From Deltaproteobacteria bacterium (lineage in GTDB: Bacteria; Myxococcota; Myxococcia; Myxococcales; 40CM-4-68-19), in contig VBLC01000060.1 in the NCBI GenBank assembly GCA_005879315.1, positions 1 to 62,012 of the forward strand: a DNA stretch of 62,012 nucleotides, written 5' to 3'. The first letter of the stretch is position 1, and every line of letters begins with the position of its first letter. A program made the position numbers and the translations under genes. The notes under the pieces were generated by a model that saw nothing but the letters and a program-made list of their open reading frames with translations, was not told the origin of the DNA and searched no databases. Positions 1 through 7,608 of the stretch are shown one piece after another.

Positions 1-766
1 CGAAAGGAACGCCGTTCCAGGTGAATCGCCTCTCGGCGAAGAGGGCGAAGCCCGCAGTGAAAGTGGCGAAAGCGAAGGTGAAGAGAAAGAACTCGATGAG
101 CAGCCCGCCCAGGATGGGCTTGCGGAAGTAATTGAAATAGTTTCCCCAATCAAAAATGCGCAAGCGCAGGCCGCCGGGCGGGACGGGAGCCTCTTCTCCG
201 CCGCTCTCGGCAAAGTGGGGCGGGTGCGCGGGCAAGAGAAATGAAGTTCCGAGAATGCTGGCGAAGGAGAGCGCCGCCGCGCAAAGGATCGGAACGTGAT
301 ATCCGAAATGCGCCGATAGATATCCCGAGACGCCGGGTCCGACGAGAAATCCGATCCCAAAGGCAATTCCGATCACGGCAAATGCGCGCGCCCGTTCCTT
401 CGGCGCCGTGACGTCGGCGATGTACGCCTGGGCGATCGAGAGATTGCCGGCGGTGAGCCCGTCGATGACGCGCGCGAGAAAGACGAAGAAGAGGTTCGGC
501 GCATAGGCGAGCACGATGAAGCCGATGAAGGTGCCGACCTGGCTGACGAGCAGGACCGGCTTGCGGCCGACGTGATCGGAGACCTGCCCCAGCGCCGGCC
601 CGGCGAGGAGCTGGCAGACGGCATAGGTGCTGACCAGCAAGCCGACCACGCTGGGGCTCGCCCCGTAGTGCTCCGCATAGAAGGGGAGCAGAGGCAGCAT
701 GATGGTGAGGCCGAGGATGTCGACCGCGACGATGAGGAAGATGGGGAGAAGCGGCGAGCTCCTCAT
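1..766 (-). CDS. MFS transporter, DHA1/TetA-like (partial, 3' end outside window)
   Basis: This is the N-terminal part (about 255 residues) of a major facilitator superfamily permease in the inner membrane. After the start MRSSPLLPIFLIV come alternating hydrophobic helices, the loop 2-3 motif DHVGRKPVLL and the helix 4-5 stretch DGLTAGNLSIAQAYIAD, both typical of the DHA1 drug:H+ antiporter/TetA group. The ATG at 764-766 overlaps the TGA of the upstream aminotransferase (763-765) as ATGA, so the two are probably translationally coupled. The substrate cannot be told from sequence. The family call is firm; efflux of a drug or metabolite is inference. Confidence 0.85.
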   Translation of the reverse strand, partial: MRSSPLLPIFLIVAVDILGLTIMLPLLPFYAEHYGASPSVVGLLVSTYAVCQLLAGPALGQVSDHVGRKPVLLVSQVGTFIGFIVLAYAPNLFFVFLARVIDGLTAGNLSIAQAYIADVTAPKERARAFAVIGIAFGIGFLVGPGVSGYLSAHFGYHVPILCAAALSFASILGTSFLLPAHPPHFAESGGEEAPVPPGGLRLRIFDWGNYFNYFRKPILGGLLIEFFLFTFAFATFTAGFALFAERRFTWNGVPF

Positions 767-1902
767 AGCGCGCGCAGCCGCCGGCAGGCCTCTTCCAGGA
801 CGTCGTCGTCCTTGGCGAAGCAAAAGCGCAGCAGCCGCTCGCCGGTCTTGCCGCGATAGAAGGCGCTCCCGGGAATGGACGCGACCCGCGTCTTCTCCAG
901 CAGGAGCATCGCCGCCTCGCGAGAGGTGGCTTTGCCCAGGGAAGCGCAGTCGGCGAGGACGTAGTAGGCGCCCTCGGGGACGATGGGCTCGAGGTGCGCC
1001 GCCCCGAGCGCCGAGCAGATCAGGTCGCGCTTCCTTTGATAAGCCGATTGCAGCTCGTCGAAATACCTGCGCGGCGCGGAGAAGCCGGCCGCGGCGCCGA
1101 GCTGCAGCGGGGTCGGCGCGCAGACGTAATAGAGGTCGTTGACCAGGGTGATGGCGTGGATCATTTCCTCCGGCGCGGCTGCGTAGCCCAGCCGCCAGCC
1201 GGTGATGCTGAAGGTCTTGGAGAGGCCCATGATGGTGATGGTGCGGTCGCGCGCGAAGAGCGCGGGCGAGATATGCTCGCGGCCGTCGTAGCGGATGTAT
1301 TCATAGATCTCGTCGGTGATGACGAGCAGATCGCGCTTTTTCGCCACGCGCGCCAGCGCCTCCAACTCCGCGCGCGTGTACATCTTGCCGCTCGGATTCG
1401 AGGGGGTGCAGACCACGATGGCGCGCGTGCGCGGAGTGATCGCCTTCTCCAGATCCTCCTCGCGCAGCGCGAAGTCGGGCGGCTCTAGAGCGAGAAACTC
1501 CGGCGTCAGCCCCGCCACCAGAGCGGCATTGAGGTGATATCCGTAATAGGGCTCGAAGAGCAGGATGCCGTCGCCGGGATCGAGCAGCGCGTTGATGGCG
1601 CAGGCGAACGCGCCGCTCGCTCCGACGGTCACGCAGATCTCCGTCAGCGGATCGGCGGTGAGGCCGTTGTCCCGCGCCAGCTTGCGGGCGATGGCCTGGC
1701 GCAGCTCGATGGCGCCCTCGGCGAAGGAATAGGTGCTGCGGTTCTCGCGGATGGCGGCGATGGCTCCGTCGCGCACGAGCGACGGCGTGGGCAGGTCGCA
1801 GATCCCCTGGCCGAGATTGATGCCCGAGACGCGCTCGCACTCGCGCGTCATGCGGCGGATGTCGGACTGGGTGAAGCCCCGCAGCCTTCGGGCGATCTGC
1901 AT
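763..1902 (-). CDS. Pyridoxal-phosphate aminotransferase, class I/II
   Basis: A 379-residue fold-type I aminotransferase. The NPSG motif lies at about 169-172, the PLP-contacting D197 and Y200 sit in ITDEIYEY, and the Schiff-base lysine is K229 in the SKTFSITGWRLGY block. The protein has the usual length for aspartate/kynurenine-type enzymes, and the N-terminal GINLGQGICD block is typical of that branch. It is the penultimate gene of a minus-strand run headed by gcvT and overlaps the MFS start by 4 nt. Amino donor and acceptor specificity cannot be read from the sequence. The DapC/AspB/kynurenine aminotransferase groups are all possible. Confidence 0.88.
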   Translation of the reverse strand: MQIARRLRGFTQSDIRRMTRECERVSGINLGQGICDLPTPSLVRDGAIAAIRENRSTYSFAEGAIELRQAIARKLARDNGLTADPLTEICVTVGASGAFACAINALLDPGDGILLFEPYYGYHLNAALVAGLTPEFLALEPPDFALREEDLEKAITPRTRAIVVCTPSNPSGKMYTRAELEALARVAKKRDLLVITDEIYEYIRYDGREHISPALFARDRTITIMGLSKTFSITGWRLGYAAAPEEMIHAITLVNDLYYVCAPTPLQLGAAAGFSAPRRYFDELQSAYQRKRDLICSALGAAHLEPIVPEGAYYVLADCASLGKATSREAAMLLLEKTRVASIPGSAFYRGKTGERLLRFCFAKDDDVLEEACRRLRAL

Positions 1903-1917
1903 AGGCCGCGCAGATTA

Positions 1918-2353
1918 CTACGGCGCAAACGGCTCGCGCAGCGGCGGGCCGGTGGCGATGTCGCGCACCGCTTCGAGGAGCACGTCGTATCCGCGCTCCA
2001 GGTCGGCGATGGAGATCCGTTCGTCGACGTCGTGGCCGGGGTAGGGCTTCCCCGGGAACCACATGCCGAAGGCGATGGCGCGGGGAATGCGCTTGGCGTA
2101 GGTGCCGCCGCCGGAGATGGCCGGCGGCGGCCGCTCTCCGGTGACGCGCGTGTAGGCGTCCATCAGCCGCCGCACCATCTTCGCCTGCGGGTCGAAGACG
2201 AGCGGCTCGTCCTTGAAGTAGAAGTCCTCCGGAGCGAGCCGTCCTTCTCGTCGCGGGCGACGGTGGCGACGTTGACTGCCCAGCCGAAGGACCTCGACCA
2301 GGAGCGGGTCGATCTTCGGACCGCGGCGCCGCGCAGGCGACGAGCATGAGCAG
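1918..2353 (-). pseudogene. Remnant of an M20 dipeptidase (PepV-like), frameshifted and truncated
   Basis: The frame ending at 1918 encodes an 86-residue piece from the ATG at 2178. Its ISGGGTYAKRIPRAIAFG, PGHDVDERISI and terminal helix match the metal-site end of M20 Xaa-His/PepV dipeptidases. Upstream in the same frame, DEPLVFDPQAK also fits the family. The preceding conserved-looking blocks (WAVNVATVARDEKDG, then KIDPLLVEVL) lie in different frames within about 100 bp, implying at least one and probably two or three frameshifts. Only about the last 130 of roughly 460 residues remain; the metal-binding N-terminal domain is gone. The remnant abuts the tusA-like stop. I read it as a decayed gene, although sequencing errors could account for some shifts. 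Confidence 0.7.
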
Positions 2354-2355
2354 CA

Positions 2356-2577
2356 TCAGCCGTGCCGCAGGACCATTTCCCAAACGCCCTCCGCGGTCTC
2401 GCGGGTGGAGAGAATCTCGTGGCCCAGCTCCTCGCAGTTGCGCTTGATGTCGGGGACCGCCGGGCGATGGTCGACGATCACCTTCAGCTCGCCGCCGGCG
2501 GCCAGCTTCGAGAGCGCGTACTTGGTCCGCGCCCAGGTGAGCGGACAGAGCAGGCCGCGCAGATCGAGAATCTCCAC
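2356..2577 (-). CDS. TusA/SirA-like sulfur-carrier family protein
   Basis: A 73-residue protein of the TusA (SirA/YedF/YeeD) fold. The family signature LRGLLCPL places the conserved Cys-Pro pair at C11-P12, followed by the amphipathic helix WARTKYALSKL and the strand GGELKVIVD. TusA proteins carry persulfide sulfur for tRNA thiolation, molybdopterin or other sulfur relays. Here the gene sits 18 bp behind gcvH and directly before a degraded peptidase, so context suggests no particular acceptor. The start is GTG at 2577, without a strong ribosome site. The family call is confident; the sulfur partner is unknown. Confidence 0.82.
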   Translation of the reverse strand: MEILDLRGLLCPLTWARTKYALSKLAAGGELKVIVDHRPAVPDIKRNCEELGHEILSTRETAEGVWEMVLRHG

Positions 2578-2595
2578 CAGCAGATTGTAAAGCCG

Positions 2596-2985
2596 TCACT
2601 GCTGCGCGGCGACCAGCTCCTCGTACTGGTTGGCATCGAGCAGCTCGTTCGCCTCTTGCGGCGCCGACATCTCGATCTCGATCATCCAACCCTTCTCGTG
2701 CGGGTCGGCGTTGATCCCCTCGGGCGCGTCGATCAGGGGCTTGTTCACCTTGGTGACCTTGCCGCTCAACGGGGCGAACAGCTCGCTCACTGCCTTGGTG
2801 CTCTCCACCACCCCGAAGGGCTCGCCTTTCTTCACCGTCGCTCCCGGCTCGGGCAGCTCCAGGTAGACGACATCGCCGAGCTGGTCCTTGGCGAAGGCGG
2901 TGATACCGATGGTGGCGGTGTTGCCGCTCACGCGCGCCCACTCGTGCTCCTTGGCGTACTTGAGAGATTGCGGATACGAGGCCAT
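2596..2985 (-). CDS. gcvH: Glycine cleavage system H protein
   Basis: A 129-residue lipoyl carrier of the glycine cleavage complex. It shuttles the aminomethyl group between the P, T and L proteins in the cytoplasm. The lipoylation site is K64 in VVESTKAVSEL, inside the hammerhead fold that begins YAKEHEWARV. The ending NELLDANQYEELV is also typical. The ATG at 2985 has a GAGGAG site just upstream. The gene follows gcvT by 36 bp, clearly in one operon. The usual next gene, gcvP (glycine decarboxylase), is absent here; a TusA-like gene takes its place. Confidence 0.96.
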   Translation of the reverse strand: MASYPQSLKYAKEHEWARVSGNTATIGITAFAKDQLGDVVYLELPEPGATVKKGEPFGVVESTKAVSELFAPLSGKVTKVNKPLIDAPEGINADPHEKGWMIEIEMSAPQEANELLDANQYEELVAAQQ

Positions 2986-3021
2986 CGCGACTCCTCTTGG
3001 GAAGCTACTGCGCGTGAGCGA

Positions 3022-4107
3022 CTACGGGTTCGTTTTCTTGACGAAGGGCGTCTTGATCACCTGCGCGGCCACCGGCTTGCCGCGGATCTCCACCTCGAAA
3101 GGCGTGCCTTCCTTGCTCAGCTCGCTGGGGAGGTAGGCGAGTCCGATCGGCTCCTTGAGGACGGGGCTCATCGTTCCGCTGGTCACTTCTCCCACGCGCT
3201 TTCCGCTGGAGAGCGCCGGATATCCATGCCGCGCGATCCCCTTGCCCCTCAGCATGAACCCGGCCAGCTTCCGCCTGAGCCCTTCCTTCTTCTGGCGGAT
3301 GAGCGCTTCCGATCCGATGAATCCGCCCGGCTTGTCGAGCTTGACGATCCAGCCCAGGCCTGCCTCGAGCGGCGTATGATCCTCGTCCATGTCGTTGCCG
3401 TAAAGGCGATAGGCGACCTCGAGCCGCAGCGAGTCGCGCGCCCCGAGGCCGCAAGGCTGCGCGCCTCTTTCGACCACCGCGTCCCAGAGCGGGCGCGCCT
3501 TGTCGGGCGGAGAGAAGATCTCGAAGCCGTCCTCGCCGGTGTATCCGGTGCGCGCCACGATGCAGCCCCGCACGCCCGCAACCGTCGCCTCGCGGAAATG
3601 GTAGTAGCCGAGATCGATCACTTTCGGCTGGCAGAGAGAATCGACCAGCTCGGGCGCGCGCGGACCCTGGACGGCGAGCTGCGCCCAATCGTCCGATCGC
3701 TGCGAGACCCGGGCGCCCTCCAGACCGTGCGACTTCATCCACTCGAAGTCCTTCTCCCGGCCGCTGGCGTTGACGCAGACGAAGAGGCGGGCGGCGGAGA
3801 AACGGTAGACGATGATGTCGTCGATCACTCCGCCCCGCTCGTTGCAGAGAGCGTTGTATTGCGCCTGGCCGTCCGCGCACTTGCTCAGGTCGTTGGTGAC
3901 CAGACGCTGCGCCGCCTCCAGCGCGCGCGGACCCTCGAGGGTCACTTCACCCATGTGGCTGACGTCGAAAACGCCGGCCCGCTCGCGCACCGCGGCGTGC
4001 TCCTCGAGCACGCCCTTGTATTGAACCGGCATCTCGAAGCCGGCGAACTCCACCATGCGGGCGCCGGCGTCGAGGTGTGCCTGATACAGCGGTGTGCGCA
4101 GCGCCAA
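3022..4107 (-). CDS. gcvT: Glycine cleavage system aminomethyltransferase (T protein)
   Basis: A 361-residue T protein that transfers the methylene unit from aminomethyl-lipoyl H protein to tetrahydrofolate and releases ammonia. The N-terminal LYQAHLDAGARMVEFAGFEMPVQY, the folate-binding region around VFDVSHMGEV, and the C-terminal barrel (SGTMSPVLKEPIGLAYL) give a full-length match. The start is TTG at 4105-4107, chosen because GGAGG lies 4 nt upstream and the protein then begins MALRTPLYQAH as expected. It heads the minus-strand gcvT-gcvH operon. I saw no glycine-riboswitch aptamer in the 98 bp before it. Confidence 0.95.
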   Translation of the reverse strand: MALRTPLYQAHLDAGARMVEFAGFEMPVQYKGVLEEHAAVRERAGVFDVSHMGEVTLEGPRALEAAQRLVTNDLSKCADGQAQYNALCNERGGVIDDIIVYRFSAARLFVCVNASGREKDFEWMKSHGLEGARVSQRSDDWAQLAVQGPRAPELVDSLCQPKVIDLGYYHFREATVAGVRGCIVARTGYTGEDGFEIFSPPDKARPLWDAVVERGAQPCGLGARDSLRLEVAYRLYGNDMDEDHTPLEAGLGWIVKLDKPGGFIGSEALIRQKKEGLRRKLAGFMLRGKGIARHGYPALSSGKRVGEVTSGTMSPVLKEPIGLAYLPSELSKEGTPFEVEIRGKPVAAQVIKTPFVKKTNP

Positions 4108-4205
4108 GAATCCTCCGCCCGGCGAAAACGGGTCGCGAAACTACCGAGGGGCACGAGCCGGTGCAAGTGCCGCATTTCTCGGCTGCGTGGTAAAGGTCCC
4201 GCCCG

Positions 4206-4898
4206 ATGAAGACGACCGCTCTGGTCCTTCCCATCCGCTTCGCAACCCGCACCAGCGCCGTGCAAACCACGACGCGCCAGCTCAGCCGCACCAGCGTGTT
4301 CGTCTGCTGCCTCGAGCCGCCCGAAATCGGCGCGCGCCTTTCCATGAAGCTCTACCTGCCGGGAGTGCGGGAGGCCGTGTCGGCGCAGGCCGTGGTGCGC
4401 GAGGTCGCGGGGCCGGGGAGCGAGGCGGGCTTCTGGGCGGATTTCGTCGACCTGGGGGAAGCGGAGGCGGAGTACGTCGCCGCGGCGATCGATCGCCGCG
4501 AGCGGGCGGCGGAAGCGAAACCGATCGGCGCCATCAACCTCCAGCCCGCCGAGGATCCGCGCCGCGCCTTTCCCCGCGTCAGTGCGCGGTTCGCGGTGCG
4601 CTTCGCCACCGTGCAAGATTTCGTGCTCGAGTATGCGGCGAACATCAGCGCCGGCGGCCTCTTCGTCGAAACGGAAGATCCGCCGCCGCTCCAATCGGTG
4701 GTGAAGGTGGAGATGCAGCTGCCCGGCACCAGCGCGCCGGTCCAGGCGCGCGGGCGGGTGGTGCATCGGGTGACCAAGGAACAGGCGCGCAAGAGCGGCA
4801 CTTCGCCAGGCATGGGAGTGCAGTTCGTCGAAGCGACCGACGAGTTCCGCGAGAAGATCGACGCGGCCATCGAGCACATCCTCGAGCAGCAGAAGTGA
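4206..4898 (+). CDS. Tandem PilZ-domain protein (TIGR02266-like)
   Basis: A 230-residue cytoplasmic protein with two PilZ-like beta-barrels. The first (about 1-95) is degenerate. The second (about 113-225) has RRAFPRVSARFAVRF followed by NISAGGLFVET and a late GMGVQFVE, the arrangement found in myxobacterial PilZ paralogues. PilZ domains bind cyclic di-GMP through an RxxxR plus (D/N)xSxxG pair; here RAFPR and NISAGG supply plausible ligands, so c-di-GMP binding by the C-terminal domain is likely. The gene is divergent from gcvT and its stop ends 1 bp before the convergent thrB end. Its output partner is unknown. Confidence 0.83.
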   Translation: MKTTALVLPIRFATRTSAVQTTTRQLSRTSVFVCCLEPPEIGARLSMKLYLPGVREAVSAQAVVREVAGPGSEAGFWADFVDLGEAEAEYVAAAIDRRERAAEAKPIGAINLQPAEDPRRAFPRVSARFAVRFATVQDFVLEYAANISAGGLFVETEDPPPLQSVVKVEMQLPGTSAPVQARGRVVHRVTKEQARKSGTSPGMGVQFVEATDEFREKIDAAIEHILEQQK

Positions 4899-4899
4899 G

Positions 4900-5808
4900 T
4901 CAGACGACCCGCGCGCCCTGGCCGCCCACTTCGACGATTTCCGATCGGCCAGCCACGCGGTGCGCGGACGCGGCGGTGGCCATCGCCGCGACGACCTCTC
5001 GCGACAGCTCGGCGGAGCAGAGCGCACACACGGTCGTGCCGGCGCCGGAAAGAGCGGCGCCATACGCCCCGGCCTGCTTCGCGGCCGCGAGAACGTCGGG
5101 CAACCAGGGGAGCAGCCCGGCGCGCGCGGGCTGGTGGAGGCGATCGTCCATCGCTTCGCCGAGCAGCTCGAGCTGGCCCTGGGCCAGCGCGGCCACCAGG
5201 AGGGCCGCGCGGGAGAGATTGAAGACGGCGTCTTCGAAGGAAACCTGCCGCGGCAAGACCGCGCGCGCTGCGCTCGTGGCCAGCTCCTGATCGGGAATGT
5301 AGAGCGCCGCGCGCATCGTTCGCTTGAGCGGAATGGGACAGCTGAGCACGCGACCGTCCGATGCCCGGACCGAGACCTGCGCTCCGCCGCGCAAGGAAGG
5401 GACGACGTTGTCGGGATGGCCCTCCATCTCCACCGCCGCGCGCAGCACGCCCTCTTCGCCGACTGCGCCGCCGAGAAGACGATCGGCCACGAGCGCTCCC
5501 GCCAGCGCCGCAGCGGCAGAGGATCCCAGACCGCGCTTCAGCGGGATGGAGCTGTGCACTTCCAGCTCGGCCGCGAGGTTGCCGGCGTCCTTGCCTGCCG
5601 CGCGCTGCGCCGCGATGACCACCCGGTTGCTGCCGTCCCGCGGCAGGCGATCCTCGCCTTCGCCGGAGAAATGCGTGATGCGCAGCCCTTCGCCCCCGGG
5701 CTTGACGCGGACGATCAGGTCCGGACCGCTCAGCGCGATGCCGACGCAGTCGAAACCCGAACCGAGATTCGAAGTGGAGCAGGGCACCATCACCGCGAAC
5801 GGATTCAC
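4900..5808 (-). CDS. thrB: Homoserine kinase
   Basis: A 302-residue GHMP-family kinase that phosphorylates L-homoserine with ATP in threonine synthesis. The phosphate-binding loop PLKRGLGSSAAA lies at about 89-100. The N-terminal VPCSTSNLGSGFDCVGIAL and the C-terminal GAALSGAGTTVCAL are the other two GHMP motifs. The start is GTG at 5806-5808, overlapping the TGA of hom (GTGA), with GGAGGG about 6 nt upstream. The operon order is hom then thrB. Threonine synthase is not in the window. Confidence 0.95.
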   Translation of the reverse strand: MNPFAVMVPCSTSNLGSGFDCVGIALSGPDLIVRVKPGGEGLRITHFSGEGEDRLPRDGSNRVVIAAQRAAGKDAGNLAAELEVHSSIPLKRGLGSSAAAALAGALVADRLLGGAVGEEGVLRAAVEMEGHPDNVVPSLRGGAQVSVRASDGRVLSCPIPLKRTMRAALYIPDQELATSAARAVLPRQVSFEDAVFNLSRAALLVAALAQGQLELLGEAMDDRLHQPARAGLLPWLPDVLAAAKQAGAYGAALSGAGTTVCALCSAELSREVVAAMATAASAHRVAGRSEIVEVGGQGARVV

Positions 5809-7091
5809 TTCTGTCCCTCCACGCGGATGCGCGCCTTGATCGCGCGCGTGCTGGGAAGCTTGGCGAGCTCCTCTTCCGCATTGGCCAGCGCCTGCTCCGG
5901 GGCGGCGTAGGTGAGCAGCACCACTTCGGCCGAGCCGAGTCGGCCGGGCTCGCGCTGGATCACGCTGGCCAGCCCGATCTGGTGATCGGCCAGGACGCGC
6001 GTGATCTGCGCGAAGACGCCGGGGACGTCGTCGACGGCGAGGCGGAAGAAGCAGCGGGTGCGCACTTCGCTCATCGGCGTCACCTGCGCCTCCGGCCCGC
6101 TCTCGCGCTGCGGCGGCACCGGATCTCCCAAGGCGAGGCGGCGCGCGACGTGGACCAGGTCGGCCAGGACCGCGCTCGCGGTTGCATCGCCGCCGGCCCC
6201 CAGGCCACTGAACATCACTGGCCCGCACAGATCGCCGACGACGTGCACGGCATTCTGGGCGCCGTCGACGCGCGCGAGCGGATGGTCGGCGGGAAGAAAG
6301 GCCGGATGAACGCGCGCCTCCACTCCGCCGCCGGGAGATCGCCGGGCGATGGCGAGCAGCTTGAGCACGTAGCCCAGCTCCCTGCCGTAGGAGAGATCGC
6401 GCGGGTCGAGCGCGCGGATGCCTTGCTTGAAGATCTGCGCGGGCGTGCACTGTGCATTGAAGGCGAGCCGCACCAGGACGCAGAGCTTGTCGGCCGCATC
6501 GACGCCTTCGACGTCGTCGCGCGGATCGGCCTCGGCGTAGCCGGCCTCCTGCGCCTTGGCGAGCGCCTCCTCCAGCGTCTCGCCCTGCGCCATGCGCGTG
6601 AGGATGTAATTGCAGGTGCCGTTGATGATGGCGTGCAGCTCGGTGACCCGGTTGGCGGCGAGATCGTCGGTGAGCGGCGCGATCAAGGGAATGCCGCCGC
6701 CCACCGCGGCCTCGTAGCGCAGCTCGGCTCCGCGGGTGGAGGCGATGGCGAGAAGCTGCGGTCCGTGCCAGGCGAGGACGCGCTTGTTGGCGGTGATCAC
6801 CGGCCGCCCTCGCTCGAGCGCCGCGGCGATGAGGGCGCGGGCCGGCTCCTCGCCGCCGAGCAGCTCGATGACCAGATCGACGTCGTCGGCGCGGACGATG
6901 GCGAACGGATCGGTGCTCAGCTGCTCGCGGGCGAGCGGCCGCGGCCGCGAGAGATCGCGCACCGCCGCCCGCTGCAAGACGAGATTGGCCCCGGCCGCGC
7001 GCGAGAGCACGTCGCGCCGCTCGATCAGCGCGCGCGCCACCGCTTGGCCGACGGTGCCCACCCCCAAAAGCCCGATGCGCACGGATTTCAC
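5805..7091 (-). CDS. hom: Homoserine dehydrogenase
   Basis: A 428-residue enzyme reducing aspartate semialdehyde to homoserine with NAD(P)H. The Rossmann motif GLLGVGTVG is at the N-terminus, the catalytic-domain lysine K103 lies in ITANKRVLA, and the substrate-binding signature INGTCNYIL sits near residue 150. Residues about 350-425 form an ACT domain (FRLAVDDVPGVFAQITRVLADH), suggesting feedback control, classically by threonine. The start is GTG at 7089-7091. A -10-like element ends 7 nt before it and no ribosome site is visible, so the mRNA may be leaderless. asd, the preceding pathway step, is far away at 39.3 kb. Confidence 0.96.
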   Translation of the reverse strand: MKSVRIGLLGVGTVGQAVARALIERRDVLSRAAGANLVLQRAAVRDLSRPRPLAREQLSTDPFAIVRADDVDLVIELLGGEEPARALIAAALERGRPVITANKRVLAWHGPQLLAIASTRGAELRYEAAVGGGIPLIAPLTDDLAANRVTELHAIINGTCNYILTRMAQGETLEEALAKAQEAGYAEADPRDDVEGVDAADKLCVLVRLAFNAQCTPAQIFKQGIRALDPRDLSYGRELGYVLKLLAIARRSPGGGVEARVHPAFLPADHPLARVDGAQNAVHVVGDLCGPVMFSGLGAGGDATASAVLADLVHVARRLALGDPVPPQRESGPEAQVTPMSEVRTRCFFRLAVDDVPGVFAQITRVLADHQIGLASVIQREPGRLGSAEVVLLTYAAPEQALANAEEELAKLPSTRAIKARIRVEGQK

Positions 7092-7097
7092 ACTGCG

Positions 7098-7106
7098 AGT
7101 GTATCA
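7098..7106 (-). promoter_or_regulatory. Putative extended -10 element of the hom-thrB operon
   Basis: On the minus strand the sequence TG-A-TACACT (7106-7098) is an extended -10-like element. A start site 6-7 nt downstream would fall on the GTG start codon of hom at 7091, giving a leaderless transcript. No convincing -35 hexamer is seen, which is common for extended -10 promoters. Confidence 0.4.
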
Positions 7107-7170
7107 GCGCATACCCTGGGCCGACACGCGGCTTGCGACTTGCCGCGCATCTCCCTAAAACCATGGACCG

Positions 7171-7608
7171 ATGGGGGAGATCGCGCTCAGCCAGAAGCTC
7201 GGGATCAAGGAGGGCCGCCGAGTCCTCCTCCTCGATCCTCCCAGCGGCTTCGCCCGCCGCCTCGATCCGCTGCCGCCCGGCGTCGGGGTAACCACCAAGC
7301 CCGTCAGCGTGGCCGACGTGATCATCATCTTCTCCTCCTCGCGAGCCATCCTCGGCGAGCTCTTCCACAAGGCCAAGCCGGTGCTGGCGCCGCGCGGCTC
7401 GCTCTGGATCGCCTGGCCGCGCAAGAGCTCCGGATTCTTCACCGACCTGGACGAGGCTCTCGTCCGTGCCGTGGGGCTCGCCGGCGGGCTGACCGACAAC
7501 AAGATCATCTCCGTCGACGAGATCTGGTCGGCGCTGCGCTTCGTGCTCAAGGAGAGCGACCGGCTCCCGCTGCCCCATCAGTCGGAAGTTTCCATGCCGG
7601 AAGCTTGA
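7171..7608 (+). CDS. DUF3052-family protein
   Basis: A 145-residue cytoplasmic protein with the DUF3052 layout: GIKEGRRVLLLDPPSGF near the N-terminus, a Rossmann-like core VSVADVIIIFSSSRAIL, then LAPRGSLWIAWPRKSSG and a C-terminal DNKIISVDEIWSALRFVLK. The fold resembles a methyltransferase without an obvious SAM motif, and its biochemical role is not known to me. Its stop (7606-7608) overlaps the start of the next gene as TTGA, so the two are probably coupled. It is divergent from hom. Confidence 0.82.
   Translation: MGEIALSQKLGIKEGRRVLLLDPPSGFARRLDPLPPGVGVTTKPVSVADVIIIFSSSRAILGELFHKAKPVLAPRGSLWIAWPRKSSGFFTDLDEALVRAVGLAGGLTDNKIISVDEIWSALRFVLKESDRLPLPHQSEVSMPEA

Noticed and set aside
4108-4205. 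Possible glycine riboswitch before gcvT
   Set aside because: None of the conserved glycine-aptamer segments could be recognised in these 98 bp; only a GGAGG ribosome site is evident.
5982-7604. Long plus-strand frame antisense to hom
   Set aside because: Only the part from 7605 has aminotransferase motifs; the upstream part is a shadow of hom.
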